Below, one piece after another: positions 1 through 10,766 of a stretch of DNA of 55,680 bases. A program made the position numbers and the translations under genes. Origin of the DNA: Helicobacter vulpis (GTDB lineage Bacteria; Campylobacterota; Campylobacteria; Campylobacterales; Helicobacteraceae); NCBI RefSeq assembly GCF_003660395.1, contig NZ_QXQT01000013.1, positions 1-55,680 of the forward strand, read 5' to 3'. Each line of letters begins with the position of its first letter. Position 1 is the first letter of the stretch. Under the pieces are notes generated by a model. It was given only the letters and a program-made list of their open reading frames with translations, made no database searches and was not told the DNA's origin.

Positions 1-2
1 CT

Positions 3-1160
3 CCACCTCCCCAAACCCCCAGCGTTTTACCCAGTATAGATTTGCTCCAAAACCCCCCACCTCCCACAAACACCCTCGATCAAATCGATCAGCAGGGCCA
101 AAACCTCTTGGCCAAATTGCGCATGTTCAAGATTGAAGGCCAGATTGTGCACACCTGTGTGGGGCCCATGGTGTACACCTTTGAATTGCGCCTTGCGCCC
201 CATATTAAGGTGAGCAAAATCATGGGCTTGAGCGATGATTTGGCGATGGCTTTATGCGCGAAGTCCGTGCGCATCCATGCCCCCATTTTAGGTAAAGATG
301 TGATGGGCATTGAGATCGCGCGCGATCAAAGCGCGATCATCGCTCTTAAAGAAGTACTACAAAGCCCTAATTTTACCCAAGCCCCCTATCCTTTAGCTCT
401 AGGCTTGGGCAAGGATGTGCGCGGGGAGGTCTTTGTGGTGGACCTAGCCACTTTGCCCCATTTGCTCATTGCAGGGAGCACGGGGAGTGGCAAGAGTGTG
501 GGTTTGCATGCCATGTTGCTCTCCTTGCTCTATAAAAACACCCCCGCCCAAGCGCGCCTATTGCTCATCGACCCTAAGCGCGTGGAGTTTAGCGCCTATG
601 CAGACATCCCCCACCTCATCACACCCATTCTCACAGATCCCAACCAAGCCATCAGCGCGCTCAAAAGCGCGGTACAAGAAATGGAGCGCCGTTACACCTG
701 CATGGGCAATTTGCGCGTCAAGAATTTAGAGAGTTATAACGCCAAAAGCGTGGACAAACTGCCCTTTTTAGTGGTGGTGATTGACGAATTGGCCGATTTG
801 ATGATGGCAGGGGGCAAGGAGGTAGAAGCCCCCATTATCCGCCTCGCCCAAATGGGGCGGGCATGTGGGATTCACCTCATCATCGCCACGCAACGCCCCA
901 GCGTAGAAGTGTTGACAGGCCTTATCAAGACGAATTTGCCCTCTAGAATCAGCTTCAAGGTGGGCTCTAAAATTGATTCGCGCATCATCTTAGATAACGA
1001 TGGGGCGCAAAATCTCTTGGGCAGGGGGGATATGCTCTTTGGGCAAAATAACATGCTCCAACGCCTGCACGCTCCCTATGCTAGCGAGGCCGAGATCGAG
1101 GCGGTGATGGACTTTTTGCGCGCCCAACAAGCCGTGCGCTACGATCCTAATTTTGAGTGA
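3..1160 (+). CDS. ftsK: DNA translocase FtsK, C-terminal part (5' end outside window)
   Basis: The reading frame is open from base 3, so the gene starts upstream of the window; the TTG at 42 is internal. FtsK pumps chromosomal DNA through the closing septum. Visible are the alpha/beta motor domains: Walker A AGSTGSGKS (about residues 144-152 counted from the TTG at 42) and a Walker B segment ending in IDELADLM, followed by the TQRPS motif. The N-terminal membrane domain and linker lie outside. The protein stops shortly after the motor (ending ...RYDPNFE), leaving no room for the winged-helix gamma domain that reads KOPS sites and activates Xer recombinases in other bacteria. The 3' end overlaps the convergent pseudouridine synthase gene by 14 bases. 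Family assignment is certain; whether the missing gamma domain is genus-wide is not known to me. Confidence 0.95.
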   Translation, partial: PPPQTPSVLPSIDLLQNPPPPTNTLDQIDQQGQNLLAKLRMFKIEGQIVHTCVGPMVYTFELRLAPHIKVSKIMGLSDDLAMALCAKSVRIHAPILGKDVMGIEIARDQSAIIALKEVLQSPNFTQAPYPLALGLGKDVRGEVFVVDLATLPHLLIAGSTGSGKSVGLHAMLLSLLYKNTPAQARLLLIDPKRVEFSAYADIPHLITPILTDPNQAISALKSAVQEMERRYTCMGNLRVKNLESYNAKSVDKLPFLVVVIDELADLMMAGGKEVEAPIIRLAQMGRACGIHLIIATQRPSVEVLTGLIKTNLPSRISFKVGSKIDSRIILDNDGAQNLLGRGDMLFGQNNMLQRLHAPYASEAEIEAVMDFLRAQQAVRYDPNFE

Positions 1161-2024
1161 TCCCATAGCCCAGCCCAAAGAGCTCAAATTCTAAGCCTGT
1201 CGCCTCTAGGGCGAGCTGGGTTTGCAGGGATTGAAAGCTCCCCTGAAAATCTGCCCTCTTAGCGTCCAAATACGCCCTAGCATGCCCGTCATGGGTGTAA
1301 AGAGGTTCGCCCACAATGGGGAAGCCTAGCGCGCTCAAATGCAGGCGGATTTGGTGCGTGCGCCCGGTATGTGGGGTGATTTTAAGCCGGGTGCGCTGAG
1401 TGTGGGGGCAAAAGCCTAACATCTCTATGGTGGTTGCGCTGGGCTTGCCCTCTTGGGCGATTTGGCAGCGAATCCCTAGATCGCCTCGAATACTCTTGGG
1501 TTCTAAAATGGGCAAGATCACACTAAAATCCCCCTGTGCATAGACGCTTACATCGCCCTGCACCCACGCATGGTAGGTTTTTTTTATTTGGCGCGTGCTA
1601 AAGAGTGTTCTGAGGGCGTTTTCATAGCGCTTTTGTGTGCTCACCATCACCAACCCGCTGGTTTCATAATCTAGGCGGTGGATCAATCTAGCCTCAGGGT
1701 TGCGCGCGTGCACGCTCTCATAGAGGCTAGTACTTTGGTGGTTCTTAGGGTGGGAGTAGAGATTTTTGGGCTTGTCATAGATCTCAAAAAAGGGAGTGCT
1801 AAAAAGGGGGGTGAGAGTGGGTGGGTGGAGCGCTTTAAAGTGGAGCAGGGCGACCTGCCCTACAATGCGTTCAGATTTGCGCACACAAACCCCATTGAGA
1901 TAGCGCAAACGCCCGCGATCCAACACGCTTTGGGCTTGCGCGCGCGAGCATGCCAAGACATGGCTCACAAAAGCCCACGCCTTCATCGGCGCAGGGACTT
2001 CAAAGATTTCACGCACAAAGGGCA

Positions 2025-2025
<1 letters not shown>
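1147..2025 (-). CDS. RluA-family pseudouridine synthase
   Basis: A 292-residue enzyme that isomerises uridine to pseudouridine in structured RNA. It has an N-terminal S4-like RNA-binding region (about residues 15-60) and the RluA catalytic signature HRLDYETSGL, in which Asp is the nucleophile, then the GRTHQIRLHL motif. The ATG at 2025 overlaps the pyrG stop by one base (TAATG), so translation is probably coupled to pyrG. In H. pylori an RluA-type gene also lies close to pyrG, as I recall, with recJ between them; no recJ is present here. Which RNA position it modifies cannot be told from sequence. Confidence 0.9.
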
Positions 2026-4265
<2,240 letters not shown>

Positions 4266-4266
<1 letters not shown>

Positions 4267-4517
4267 CAACGCGCGCCTATACGGGGTTCTAACTCTTTGA
4301 GCTCAAAGAGTTGTTTTTGAAGTTTGGCGTTTTCATATTGCAAATTCTGTACGCTAGCCTGTAAATTGGCCTGTTTGTCCTTGAGCGCGCCTAGCACTTC
4401 AAAGGAGCTCTCTCCAAAGAGCAACCCACCGATGTAAAGCCCCAGTAACACAAGCCCGGCAAATAAGAACAAAACATAGCGATACAAATAGGCGAGTTGG
4501 CGCAGGGTTAATAACAT
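4266..4517 (-). CDS. Small FtsB/DivIC-like membrane protein
   Basis: An 83-residue bitopic protein: a short cytoplasmic segment, one transmembrane helix (about residues 14-36), then a coiled coil (about 45-75) rich in Leu, Gln and Glu. This layout matches the septum-formation initiator family (FtsB, DivIC), which links divisome proteins in the periplasm. It lies 2 bases after recA and is coupled to the AMIN-domain gene. In H. pylori and Campylobacter jejuni a small gene of this kind follows eno, which itself follows recA; here eno is absent from the position. Function is inferred from topology and context only. Confidence 0.65.
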
Positions 4518-4519
4518 CC

Positions 4520-5548
4520 TTACACCTCAGCGGGCATGTCTAGCACATGGGTCTTATCGCCAAAACAAAGTTTTTCTTTGATCTTTGCTTCAATCTCTAA
4601 AGCCAAATCCGGATTGTCTTTGAGATTCAACCTAGAAGCCTCCTTGCCCTGCCCTAGTTTTCTATCCTGATAGCTAAACCACGCCCCGCTTTTATCCACA
4701 ATGTCCAATTTCACCCCATAATCAATCAATTCGCCCGCATGGCTAATCCCCTCCCCATAGATCACATCAAATTCGGCTTCTTTAAAGGGGGGGGCTACCT
4801 TGTTCTTCACCACTTTTACCTTAACACGATTGCCAATGGATTGATCGTTTTGTTTGAGAGTGGCGATGCGCCGAATATCCAAGCGCACGCTAGCATAGAA
4901 CTTTAAAGCATTGCCCCCCGTGGTGGTCTCTGGGCTTCCATAGCCCATCATGCCAATCTTCATGCGGATTTGGTTGATAAACACTAAAGTTGTGTTCATC
5001 TTGTGCAACACGCCCGTGATCTTGCGCAGGGCTTGGCTCATCAAGCGCGCCTGCAAGCCTACATGCTGATCCCCCATATCCCCCTCAATCTCAGCGCGCG
5101 GGGTGAGCGCGGCCACAGAATCCACAGCGATCACATCCACCGCCCCGCTGCGCGCTAGAGTCTCTAAAATCTCTAGGGCTTCTTCACCGGTATCTGGCTG
5201 GGAGATGAGCAAATTATCCACATCCACACCCAATTTTTTGGCATACTGCACATCTAAGGCATGTTCAGCGTCAATGAAGGCGCATGTCCCCCCCTCCCTT
5301 TGCGCTTGGGCGATGATGTGCAAGGTCAAGGTGGTTTTTCCACTCGACTCAGGCCCATAGACCTCTACAATGCGCCCTCTGGGCACGCCCCCAATGCCTA
5401 GCGCGATGTCCAACCCTAGCGAGCCTGTTGAAATGGCTTCAATGGGTTCAATTTCCTTATCTCCCCAGCGCATCAACGCCCCCTTCCCAAAGACCTTATC
5501 AATCTGCTTGATGGCTAAATCTAGGGCTTTTTGTTTTTGTTCGTCCAT
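4520..5548 (-). CDS. recA: Recombinase RecA
   Basis: A 342-residue ATP-dependent strand-exchange protein of homologous recombination. Key parts are Walker [10 protein letters not shown] (about residues 65-73), the Walker B region [11 protein letters not shown], the L2 loop beginning [12 protein letters not shown], and a C-terminal domain with [17 protein letters not shown]. The ATG at 5548 is preceded by AAAGGAT. The coding strand contains a C8 run (G8 on the given strand at 4787-4794) that stays in frame. It heads the leftward block and is divergent from the lipoprotein/thrS operon. Confidence 0.98.
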   Translation of the reverse strand: MDEQKQKALDLAIKQIDKVFGKGALMRWGDKEIEPIEAISTGSLGLDIALGIGGVPRGRIVEVYGPESSGKTTLTLHIIAQAQREGGTCAFIDAEHALDVQYAKKLGVDVDNLLISQPDTGEEALEILETLARSGAVDVIAVDSVAALTPRAEIEGDMGDQHVGLQARLMSQALRKITGVLHKMNTTLVFINQIRMKIGMMGYGSPETTTGGNALKFYASVRLDIRRIATLKQNDQSIGNRVKVKVVKNKVAPPFKEAEFDVIYGEGISHAGELIDYGVKLDIVDKSGAWFSYQDRKLGQGKEASRLNLKDNPDLALEIEAKIKEKLCFGDKTHVLDMPAEV

Positions 5549-5634
5549 GCAAATCCTTTAAAGCGCGATCTTAACAAAAGAATGGCTAAAGTCAACTTAG
5601 GGGGGTTTTAAACAAAGGTTTAACTCAAAACTGC

Positions 5635-5640
5635 TAGAAT
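5635..5640 (+). promoter_or_regulatory. Candidate extended -10 box for the lipoprotein-thrS operon
   Basis: TGCTAGAAT contains TAGAAT with an upstream TGn, the typical Helicobacter sigma-80 extended -10. It sits about 30 bases before the lipoprotein ATG. The same bases form the loop of a small inverted repeat (AAAACTGC 5627-5634 with GCAGTTTT 5645-5652) followed by Ts, so a terminator-like role cannot be excluded, although no rightward gene precedes it here. Confidence 0.4.
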
Positions 5641-5671
5641 TAGGGCAGTTTTTTGTGTTTTTGGAAGAGAA

Positions 5672-5797
5672 ATGGATAGAGTGTTAGCCTTGCTGTGCGC
5701 GTTGTTCTTGGTGGGGTGTTTGCAACCGATGAAAGACCCCGATGCCGAAAAGGTGGATTCTCAAGTGCAATGCGGTTTTGGCTCAAGCGGTTGTTAA
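5672..5797 (+). CDS. Small predicted lipoprotein (41 aa)
   Basis: A 41-residue peptide from ATG 5672 to TAA 5795-5797, preceded by a GGAAGAG ribosome-binding site. It has a charged N-terminus, a hydrophobic stretch and a lipobox LVGC with the lipidated cysteine at residue 16, leaving a mature chain of about 26 residues with two further cysteines near the end. It lies 10 bases before thrS in the same orientation. H. pylori carries a small hypothetical gene just upstream of thrS (HP0122, from memory), which may be its counterpart. The role is unknown. Confidence 0.65.
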   Translation: MDRVLALLCALFLVGCLQPMKDPDAEKVDSQVQCGFGSSGC

Positions 5798-5807
5798 ACA
5801 TTAAAGG

Positions 5808-7649
5808 ATGGCGTTGGGAGAGGTGATTGGTGTCAAAAAGGGGGGGGTTATTTATGATATGCAAAGCGCGCAGGAATTGGGGCTTTTACAAGAGGGGCAA
5901 CCGGTAGCAGGCACGCAGGCGATTTTATTTGGGGATAATCCGGAGGCTCTAGAGATTTTGCGCCATTCTTGTGCCCATTTGATGGCGCAAGCCATCGCGC
6001 AACTCTACCCGGACGCGCAATTTTTTGTAGGTCCCGTGGTAGAAGAGGGCTTTTACTACGATTTTAAAACGAGCGTTAAAATTTCTGAGGAAGATTTAGC
6101 CCGCATTGAAGCGACCATGTTAGAGATCGCCCAGCGTGCTTACCCCATCACCAAGAGTTATTGTCATCGCCAAGAAGCCCAGCAACGCTTTAAAGACGAC
6201 TCTCTTAAACAAGCTGTGATGGCTAATATCCCGGAGGATAGACTGAGTATCTACGCACAAGGAGAATTTGAGGATCTGTGTCGGGGTCCCCATTTGCCCA
6301 ATACAAAGTTTCTACAACACTTCAAACTCACCAAACTTGCCGGGGCGTACTTGGGAGGGGATGCCAGTCAAGAGATGTTGCAACGCATTTATGGGATCGC
6401 CTTTGCCACTAAGCAGAGTTTGAAAGAGTATTTAACCCAACTAGAGGAAGCCAAAAAGCGCGATCACCGCAAGCTAGGTCAAGAGCTTGGACTCTTTAGA
6501 TTTGATGAAGAAGTGGGGGCGGGTTTGCCCATTTGGTTGCCCAATGGCATGCGTTTGCGCAAGCGCATTGAGGATTTATTGAGCGCGGCGTTGTTGCGCA
6601 GCGGGTATGAGCCTGTGCGTGGACCGGAGATCCTTAAGAGCAGTTTGTGGAAAATCAGCGGGCATTATGACAATTACAAAGAGAACATGTACTTTACCAC
6701 CATTGATGAGGTGGAGTACGGCATTAAGCCCATGAATTGTGTGGGGCATATCAAGGTCTACCAACACGCCCTGCGTTCTTATCGCGATTTACCCTTGCGT
6801 TTTTATGAATACGGGGTGGTGCACAGGCATGAGCAAAGCGGGGTTTTACATGGCTTGTTGCGCGTGCGTGAGTTCACCCAAGATGACGCGCATATCTTCT
6901 GTCGCTTTGATCAGATCAAAGCGGAGGTACAAGCCATTTTAGCCTTCACTAAGAGGGTGATGGGGGCTTTTGGCTTTGAGTATGAAATGGAGCTCTCTAC
7001 AAAACCGGCTAAGTACATCGGCGGCGATGAGGTGTGGGAGCAAGCCACCAGCGCGCTCCAAGAAGCCCTAAAAGAGCAGGGCGTGCCCTTTAGCATTGAT
7101 GAGGGCGGGGGGGCGTTTTATGGACCCAAGATTGACATCAAGATCACGGACGCGATCAGGCGTAAATGGCAATGTGGCACCGTGCAGGTGGATATGAATT
7201 TGCCCGCCCGTTTCAATCTGAGTTATGCGAGCGAACAGGATAGCCCGCAAATGCCCGTGATGATTCACCGGGCTATTTTGGGATCGTTTGAGCGTTTTAT
7301 TGCCGTACTCACCGAGCATTACGGGGGGAATTTCCCCTTTTTCATCGCCCCCGTGCAGGCCGCGCTCGTGCCCATTTCTGTTGATCAGCACAATTATGCC
7401 CAAAGCGTTTGTGCCCAGTTGCGCCAAGCGGGCATTTTTGTAGAATTAGCCCATAAGAACGAGAGTTTAGCCAAGCGTATCCGCACCCTAGAGAAACAGA
7501 AAGTGCCCTTGATCGTAGTGGTGGGGGCTAAGGAAGCCCAAGAGAATAGCCTAGCCATTCGCGATCGCGCTTTGGGGCAACAATACACTATGAATAGCAA
7601 GGAGTTTATTAAGATGTGCCAAGAGAAAATGCAAGAGGTTAGTTTTTGA
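5808..7649 (+). CDS. thrS: Threonyl-tRNA synthetase
   Basis: A 613-residue class II aminoacyl-tRNA synthetase that charges tRNA-Thr. The N-terminal region is short, with only a remnant of the TGS domain; then come the editing domain ([10 protein letters not shown], about residue 57), the catalytic core with the zinc-ligand segment [11 protein letters not shown], motif 2 around [12 protein letters not shown]-type sequence ([15 protein letters not shown]), motif 3 [12 protein letters not shown], and the C-terminal anticodon-binding domain. It follows the H. pylori protein almost to the last residue (ending MQEVSF). ATG 5808 has AAAGG immediately before it, unusually close, so a GTG at 5823 remains an alternative. 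A G8 run (5840-5847) lies near the start and is in frame. Confidence 0.97.
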   Translation: MALGEVIGVKKGGVIYDMQSAQELGLLQEGQPVAGTQAILFGDNPEALEILRHSCAHLMAQAIAQLYPDAQFFVGPVVEEGFYYDFKTSVKISEEDLARIEATMLEIAQRAYPITKSYCHRQEAQQRFKDDSLKQAVMANIPEDRLSIYAQGEFEDLCRGPHLPNTKFLQHFKLTKLAGAYLGGDASQEMLQRIYGIAFATKQSLKEYLTQLEEAKKRDHRKLGQELGLFRFDEEVGAGLPIWLPNGMRLRKRIEDLLSAALLRSGYEPVRGPEILKSSLWKISGHYDNYKENMYFTTIDEVEYGIKPMNCVGHIKVYQHALRSYRDLPLRFYEYGVVHRHEQSGVLHGLLRVREFTQDDAHIFCRFDQIKAEVQAILAFTKRVMGAFGFEYEMELSTKPAKYIGGDEVWEQATSALQEALKEQGVPFSIDEGGGAFYGPKIDIKITDAIRRKWQCGTVQVDMNLPARFNLSYASEQDSPQMPVMIHRAILGSFERFIAVLTEHYGGNFPFFIAPVQAALVPISVDQHNYAQSVCAQLRQAGIFVELAHKNESLAKRIRTLEKQKVPLIVVVGAKEAQENSLAIRDRALGQQYTMNSKEFIKMCQEKMQEVSF

Positions 7650-8158
7650 GTAAGGATGTCTTGTTGAATGACGCGATCTCCTTTAGAGAAGTGCGTTGCG
7701 TGGGCGATGGAGGCGAGCAATTTGGCATTATCAGCGCGGCTGAAGCGCTAAAGATTGCGCGCAATCAGGGCTTGGATTTGGTGCTCATTAGCGCGAGCGC
7801 AAAACCCCCCGTGTGCAAGGTGATGGATTATGGCAAGTATTGCTACCAAGCTGAAAAAAAGCTCAAAGAAGCCAAAAAGAAGCAAAAGCAAATTGAGATC
7901 AAAGAGATCAAGCTCTCCACCCAGATCGCCCAAAACGACATCAATTACAAGGTCAAGCACGCCAGAGAGTTTATAGAAGAGGGCAAGCATGTCAAGTTTA
8001 AAGTGGTCTTGCGCGGGCGTGAAAGCCACGATCCTAAAGCGGGTTTAGAGGTCTTGCAACGCGTGCATGCGATGATGAGCGATATTGCGGACGCGCAAAA
8101 AGAACCCAAGACAGAGGGGCGTTTTGTGATGTGGCTCTTTGTACCTCAAAAGAAGTAA
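7646..8158 (+). CDS. infC: Translation initiation factor IF-3
   Basis: A 170-residue IF-3 that binds the 30S subunit and checks initiator tRNA and start codon. The N-domain has [21 protein letters not shown], the linker is lysine-rich ([17 protein letters not shown]), and the C-domain ends [12 protein letters not shown]. The start is a TTG whose last two bases form part of the thrS stop (TTGA), so it overlaps thrS by 4 bases. Rare start codons are usual for infC because IF-3 discriminates against them and so limits its own synthesis. Confidence 0.96.
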   Translation: MSKDVLLNDAISFREVRCVGDGGEQFGIISAAEALKIARNQGLDLVLISASAKPPVCKVMDYGKYCYQAEKKLKEAKKKQKQIEIKEIKLSTQIAQNDINYKVKHAREFIEEGKHVKFKVVLRGRESHDPKAGLEVLQRVHAMMSDIADAQKEPKTEGRFVMWLFVPQKK

Positions 8159-8179
8159 ATTTAACAGAAAGGAGAATCC

Positions 8180-8374
8180 ATGCCCAAGATGAAAACCAAT
8201 CGCGGGGCGGCTAAACGCTTTAAGGTGAAAAAAAGCCTGATCAAGCGTGGGAGCGCTTTTAAAAGCCATATTTTGACCAAAAAAAGCCCCCAAAGAAAAG
8301 CCAATCTCAATAGCCCCCATTATGTGCACCCCACCAATTTGCATGCCGTAGCGAGCATGTTGTGTAAGGCGTAG
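8180..8374 (+). CDS. rpmI: 50S ribosomal protein L35 (bL35)
   Basis: A 64-residue basic ribosomal protein with the family start [15 protein letters not shown]. Preceded by AAAGGAG. It lies between infC and rplT as in most bacteria. The ending (VASMLCKA) differs from the usual LK-rich tail, but the length is normal. Confidence 0.96.
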   Translation: MPKMKTNRGAAKRFKVKKSLIKRGSAFKSHILTKKSPQRKANLNSPHYVHPTNLHAVASMLCKA

Positions 8375-8449
8375 TAAATCCCCCTTGCGTGCATAGGCAC
8401 AAACAGGGAAAGTTTGATCTAAATCACACCTACAAGGTAAAGGAAAATT

Positions 8450-8800
8450 ATGAGAGTTAAAACCGGAGTGGTGCGCCGCCGCCGCCACAAAAAAGTCTTA
8501 AAATTAGCGCGCGGGTTTTACAGCGGTCGGCATAAGCATTTTAGAAAGGCTAAAGAACAGCTAGAACGCAGTTTGTGTTATGCCTTTAGGGATCGCAAGC
8601 AGAAAAAGCGCGACTTTAGAAGTCTTTGGATTATGCGCATCAACGCGGCATGCCGTCTGCACAACACCAGCTATTCTAAGTTCATGCACGCGCTCAAAAG
8701 CGCGCATATTGAGTTGGATCGCAAGGTCTTAGCGGATATGGCGATGACAGACGCGAGCGCCTTTAGCGCGTTGTTAGAACAAGTTAAACCCCACCTTTAA
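8450..8800 (+). CDS. rplT: 50S ribosomal protein L20 (bL20)
   Basis: A 116-residue basic protein that binds 23S rRNA early in 50S assembly. The start [23 protein letters not shown]-type sequence and the central [18 protein letters not shown] are typical. It is the last gene of the operon, 75 bases after rpmI, with AAAGGA before the ATG. In many bacteria L20 represses this operon at an mRNA site near rpmI; I see no obvious structure that proves this here. It converges on the GT8 gene with 13 bases between them. Confidence 0.96.
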   Translation: MRVKTGVVRRRRHKKVLKLARGFYSGRHKHFRKAKEQLERSLCYAFRDRKQKKRDFRSLWIMRINAACRLHNTSYSKFMHALKSAHIELDRKVLADMAMTDASAFSALLEQVKPHL

Positions 8801-8813
8801 GCCAAAGGCGCGC

Positions 8814-9875
8814 CTAGCGCGCGCTAAAGATTTTGAGCAATTTCACTTTCACGCGCACAGCCAACGCCCCCCACCCCTCAGAGAGCAGGCGTTTTTTCAC
8901 GACCTTAAAATAGTTCTTGAAGAATTTAGAGGGGGTGGCAAAGATGAGGGTTAGGGTGCTGTATTCATTGGAGAAGTAGGCTTGGTGGATCGTTTGTGCG
9001 ACAAACTCACTCTGCTTTTTATCCCAATCTTGAAAAAAATCTGTGGCAAAAGGAGTTTGCAACAAAGTTTCTAGCCATAAACCAGATTTTGGGCTCAAGG
9101 GACAATCCCAAGGCTTAGGCACAGCATGGAAACCGCAATAATGCAAGATAATAGGGCGATCTAGACTTTCTTGGAGCGATGCTACATCGTTGGGGTGGAC
9201 ATATTCTAGCGCGCTATTCTCATAGTGAGCCGGGAAGACGCAATATTTAAGGGGCAATTGGGAGATCTCATTGGGCCACACAAAGGAAATTAGATCCATC
9301 TCAAGCTGGATTTGTGGATGCGCATGGATATAATCTTGTACTTTTTGTGAAAAACTGCGCGCGCGCATGTAGGCTAGATTGCACACCCAAAACCCTTCAA
9401 AGGCATGTTCGTGTCCATGGGTAAAAACAGCGTGCAAGTAGGAGTTTTGCGCGGTGTCCAAGCTGAGAAAATCCAAAGTGGGGTCGTCTAAAAATAGCAC
9501 ATCTACATCGGTCCAAATAATCCTATCGTATTGAGGAAATAAGTCTGCTAAAAAGTACTTAACAAGTACCATCTGAGAAAAGCGCGCCAAAAAGGCCGGA
9601 GAGAAGGGATTATGGATTTTTTCTAGATATGTTTCAATATTGATAAAATCTAGATTGACAAAATGGGCGCAGGGTTCTAAGATGTGGGCAAATTTTTTAA
9701 GATCGTCTGCAGTGAGCCCGGCATGGAAGATGTGGATTGTGTAAGTGGGGAGGGGGGGGGGCGATGCGCTCTCTGGTGCGTTGCAGGCATTTGAGTAAGG
9801 AGTAAATCGCCACCCCCCCCGGGCAGAGATACTTGTGATCAAAACCATCGCGATGGGAACATGGGGTGTGTTCAA
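8814..9875 (-). CDS. GT8-family glycosyltransferase with two slippable tracts
   Basis: A 353-residue retaining glycosyltransferase of the GT8 (LPS glycosyltransferase RfaJ-like) type, probably adding a hexose to lipopolysaccharide or another surface glycan. The metal-binding DxD motif is in IIWTDVDVLFLDD, and the C-terminal HYCGF and KPW motifs are typical. The start is a TTG with AAGGGA 5 bases upstream. Between a G8 run (plus-strand C8, 9813-9820) and a C10 run (plus-strand G10, 9752-9761) the frame used gives an atypical stretch (WRFTPYSNACNAPESASPPP). The next frame gives GVAIYSLLKCLQRTRERI, which is what GT8 proteins carry here. The two frame changes cancel, so the gene stays open. Family is firm; donor and acceptor sugars are unknown. 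Confidence 0.85.
   Translation of the reverse strand: MNTPHVPIAMVLITSISARGGWRFTPYSNACNAPESASPPPLPTYTIHIFHAGLTADDLKKFAHILEPCAHFVNLDFINIETYLEKIHNPFSPAFLARFSQMVLVKYFLADLFPQYDRIIWTDVDVLFLDDPTLDFLSLDTAQNSYLHAVFTHGHEHAFEGFWVCNLAYMRARSFSQKVQDYIHAHPQIQLEMDLISFVWPNEISQLPLKYCVFPAHYENSALEYVHPNDVASLQESLDRPIILHYCGFHAVPKPWDCPLSPKSGLWLETLLQTPFATDFFQDWDKKQSEFVAQTIHQAYFSNEYSTLTLIFATPSKFFKNYFKVVKKRLLSEGWGALAVRVKVKLLKIFSAR
9752..9761. repeat. G10/C10 mononucleotide run in the GT8 gene
   Basis: Ten Gs on the given strand (ten Cs in the coding strand). One base fewer here, together with one more in the G8 run, would restore the typical GT8 N-terminal reading. Confidence 0.9.
9813..9820. repeat. C8/G8 mononucleotide run in the GT8 gene
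   Basis: Eight Cs on the given strand (eight Gs in the coding strand), upstream of the C10 run within the same gene. It is the first of the two points at which the frame departs from the expected one. Confidence 0.9.
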
Positions 9876-9937
9876 GAAAATCCCTTAAATTCTCTATGCT
9901 ACACCAAAACCCTTTAAGGCAACTTGATACAACTTAT

Positions 9938-10651
9938 CTAGCCGCTATCAAAAACTCCACACATAGTTAAATAGATGGACACATTGCGCCGATAAGATAC
10001 GCTATAACTGGTGGTCGTGCCATCATACCATGTGTAGGAATATCTCCAATTGTAGCTAGGGCTGGGTACAATGGGGATCAACACCCCCAACTCTGCGCTT
10101 TGGTGTTGTGTCCAACTCATTCTAAAGCCTAGATTGATGGGGAGTTGAAAGGTCGTGCTTCTGGTCTGCACCCCTGTGCCTTTCCAAGCCGCCTTAGAAC
10201 CTAGTCCAAGCCAACTGCTGCCCATCAGTTGCAAGCCCAAAAACGCCCCTAAGAGATATTTGTTTTGAAAAGCGTAGAAGTTGTAGAGCGCGTCCGCGCC
10301 CACACCCCAAGCAAGATTAGTGGGCACTGCATAGTTGTAGCTAAACACCCCATAGTAACGCGCCCCCCATTTTTTGCGCTCCCCAAAGAATTGCTTGTAA
10401 CCCCCGCGCACATCTACCCCATAGGCTTGATAACTTGCAGACTGACTCTCATTGCCATAATAAGTACCGCTCCATTTCCATTTCCATTTCCATTTCCAGC
10501 TGTAATTGGAGTACTGAAAACCTGCCCCGACATAGAAAGCATTTTGTTCGCTAAGAGAGGATTGTGTGCCTTTGGCGCTTAAAGAGGAGAGGGTTAAAAG
10601 GGCGGCAACACTAAGCCCTAGAAGTTGTTGCTTGTTGCTTGTTGCTACCAT
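9938..10651 (-). CDS. Outer-membrane beta-barrel protein (Hor-like), unstable repeats, altered C-terminus
   Basis: A 237-residue protein with a signal peptide (LLGLSVAALLTLSSLSAKG) and a beta-barrel body (NAFYVGAGFQYSNYS, VRGGYKQFFG, INLGFRMSW) typical of the Helicobacter Hor family. ATG 10651 is chosen because AAGG lies upstream and the signal peptide then begins the protein; the frame extends 79 codons further back into ppk. Three oddities stand out: three copies of a heptamer immediately after the start codon, a hexamer repeat coding WKWKWKWKW, and a C-terminus ending YLTMCGVFDSG. The neighbouring frame reads NYVWSF then stop (9948-9950), the expected barrel ending, so a base seems lost near 9967-9971. 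It lies in the same direction as the GT8 gene and after the rplT locus, like HP0127 (HorB) in H. pylori, from memory. Confidence 0.8.
   Translation of the reverse strand: MVATSNKQQLLGLSVAALLTLSSLSAKGTQSSLSEQNAFYVGAGFQYSNYSWKWKWKWKWSGTYYGNESQSASYQAYGVDVRGGYKQFFGERKKWGARYYGVFSYNYAVPTNLAWGVGADALYNFYAFQNKYLLGAFLGLQLMGSSWLGLGSKAAWKGTGVQTRSTTFQLPINLGFRMSWTQHQSAELGVLIPIVPSPSYNWRYSYTWYDGTTTSYSVSYRRNVSIYLTMCGVFDSG
10472..10498. repeat. Hexanucleotide repeat CCATTT, 4.5 copies
   Basis: Four full copies of CCATTT plus CCA. On the coding strand this gives alternating Trp and Lys (WKWKWKWKW). Copy number changes would keep the frame and alter the length of a predicted surface segment. Confidence 0.95.
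10625..10645. repeat. Heptanucleotide repeat TTGTTGC, 3 copies
   Basis: Three perfect copies of a 7-base unit that on the coding strand (GCAACAA) begin two codons after the outer-membrane protein's start. Seven is not a multiple of three, so a change in copy number would shift the frame and switch the protein off. Confidence 0.95.
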
Positions 10652-10766
10652 AGCAAACCTTAAAATGAGAATGCATTGCAGTACTGGGCTGGGCATGGGT
10701 GTTACTTGTTGGTTAACTCTAACACTATAGGATGAAGTGGACTCTAGAATGTAAAAAGTTTTTGGC

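Noticed and set aside
42-1160. Complete 372-residue ATPase gene starting at TTG 42
   Set aside because: The frame is open to the window edge and continues the typical FtsK sequence upstream, so this is the 3' part of a longer gene.
5627-5654. Rho-independent terminator between recA and the lipoprotein gene
   Set aside because: The inverted repeat with T tail exists, but no rightward transcript ends there; overlap with a TGnTAGAAT box makes a promoter more likely.
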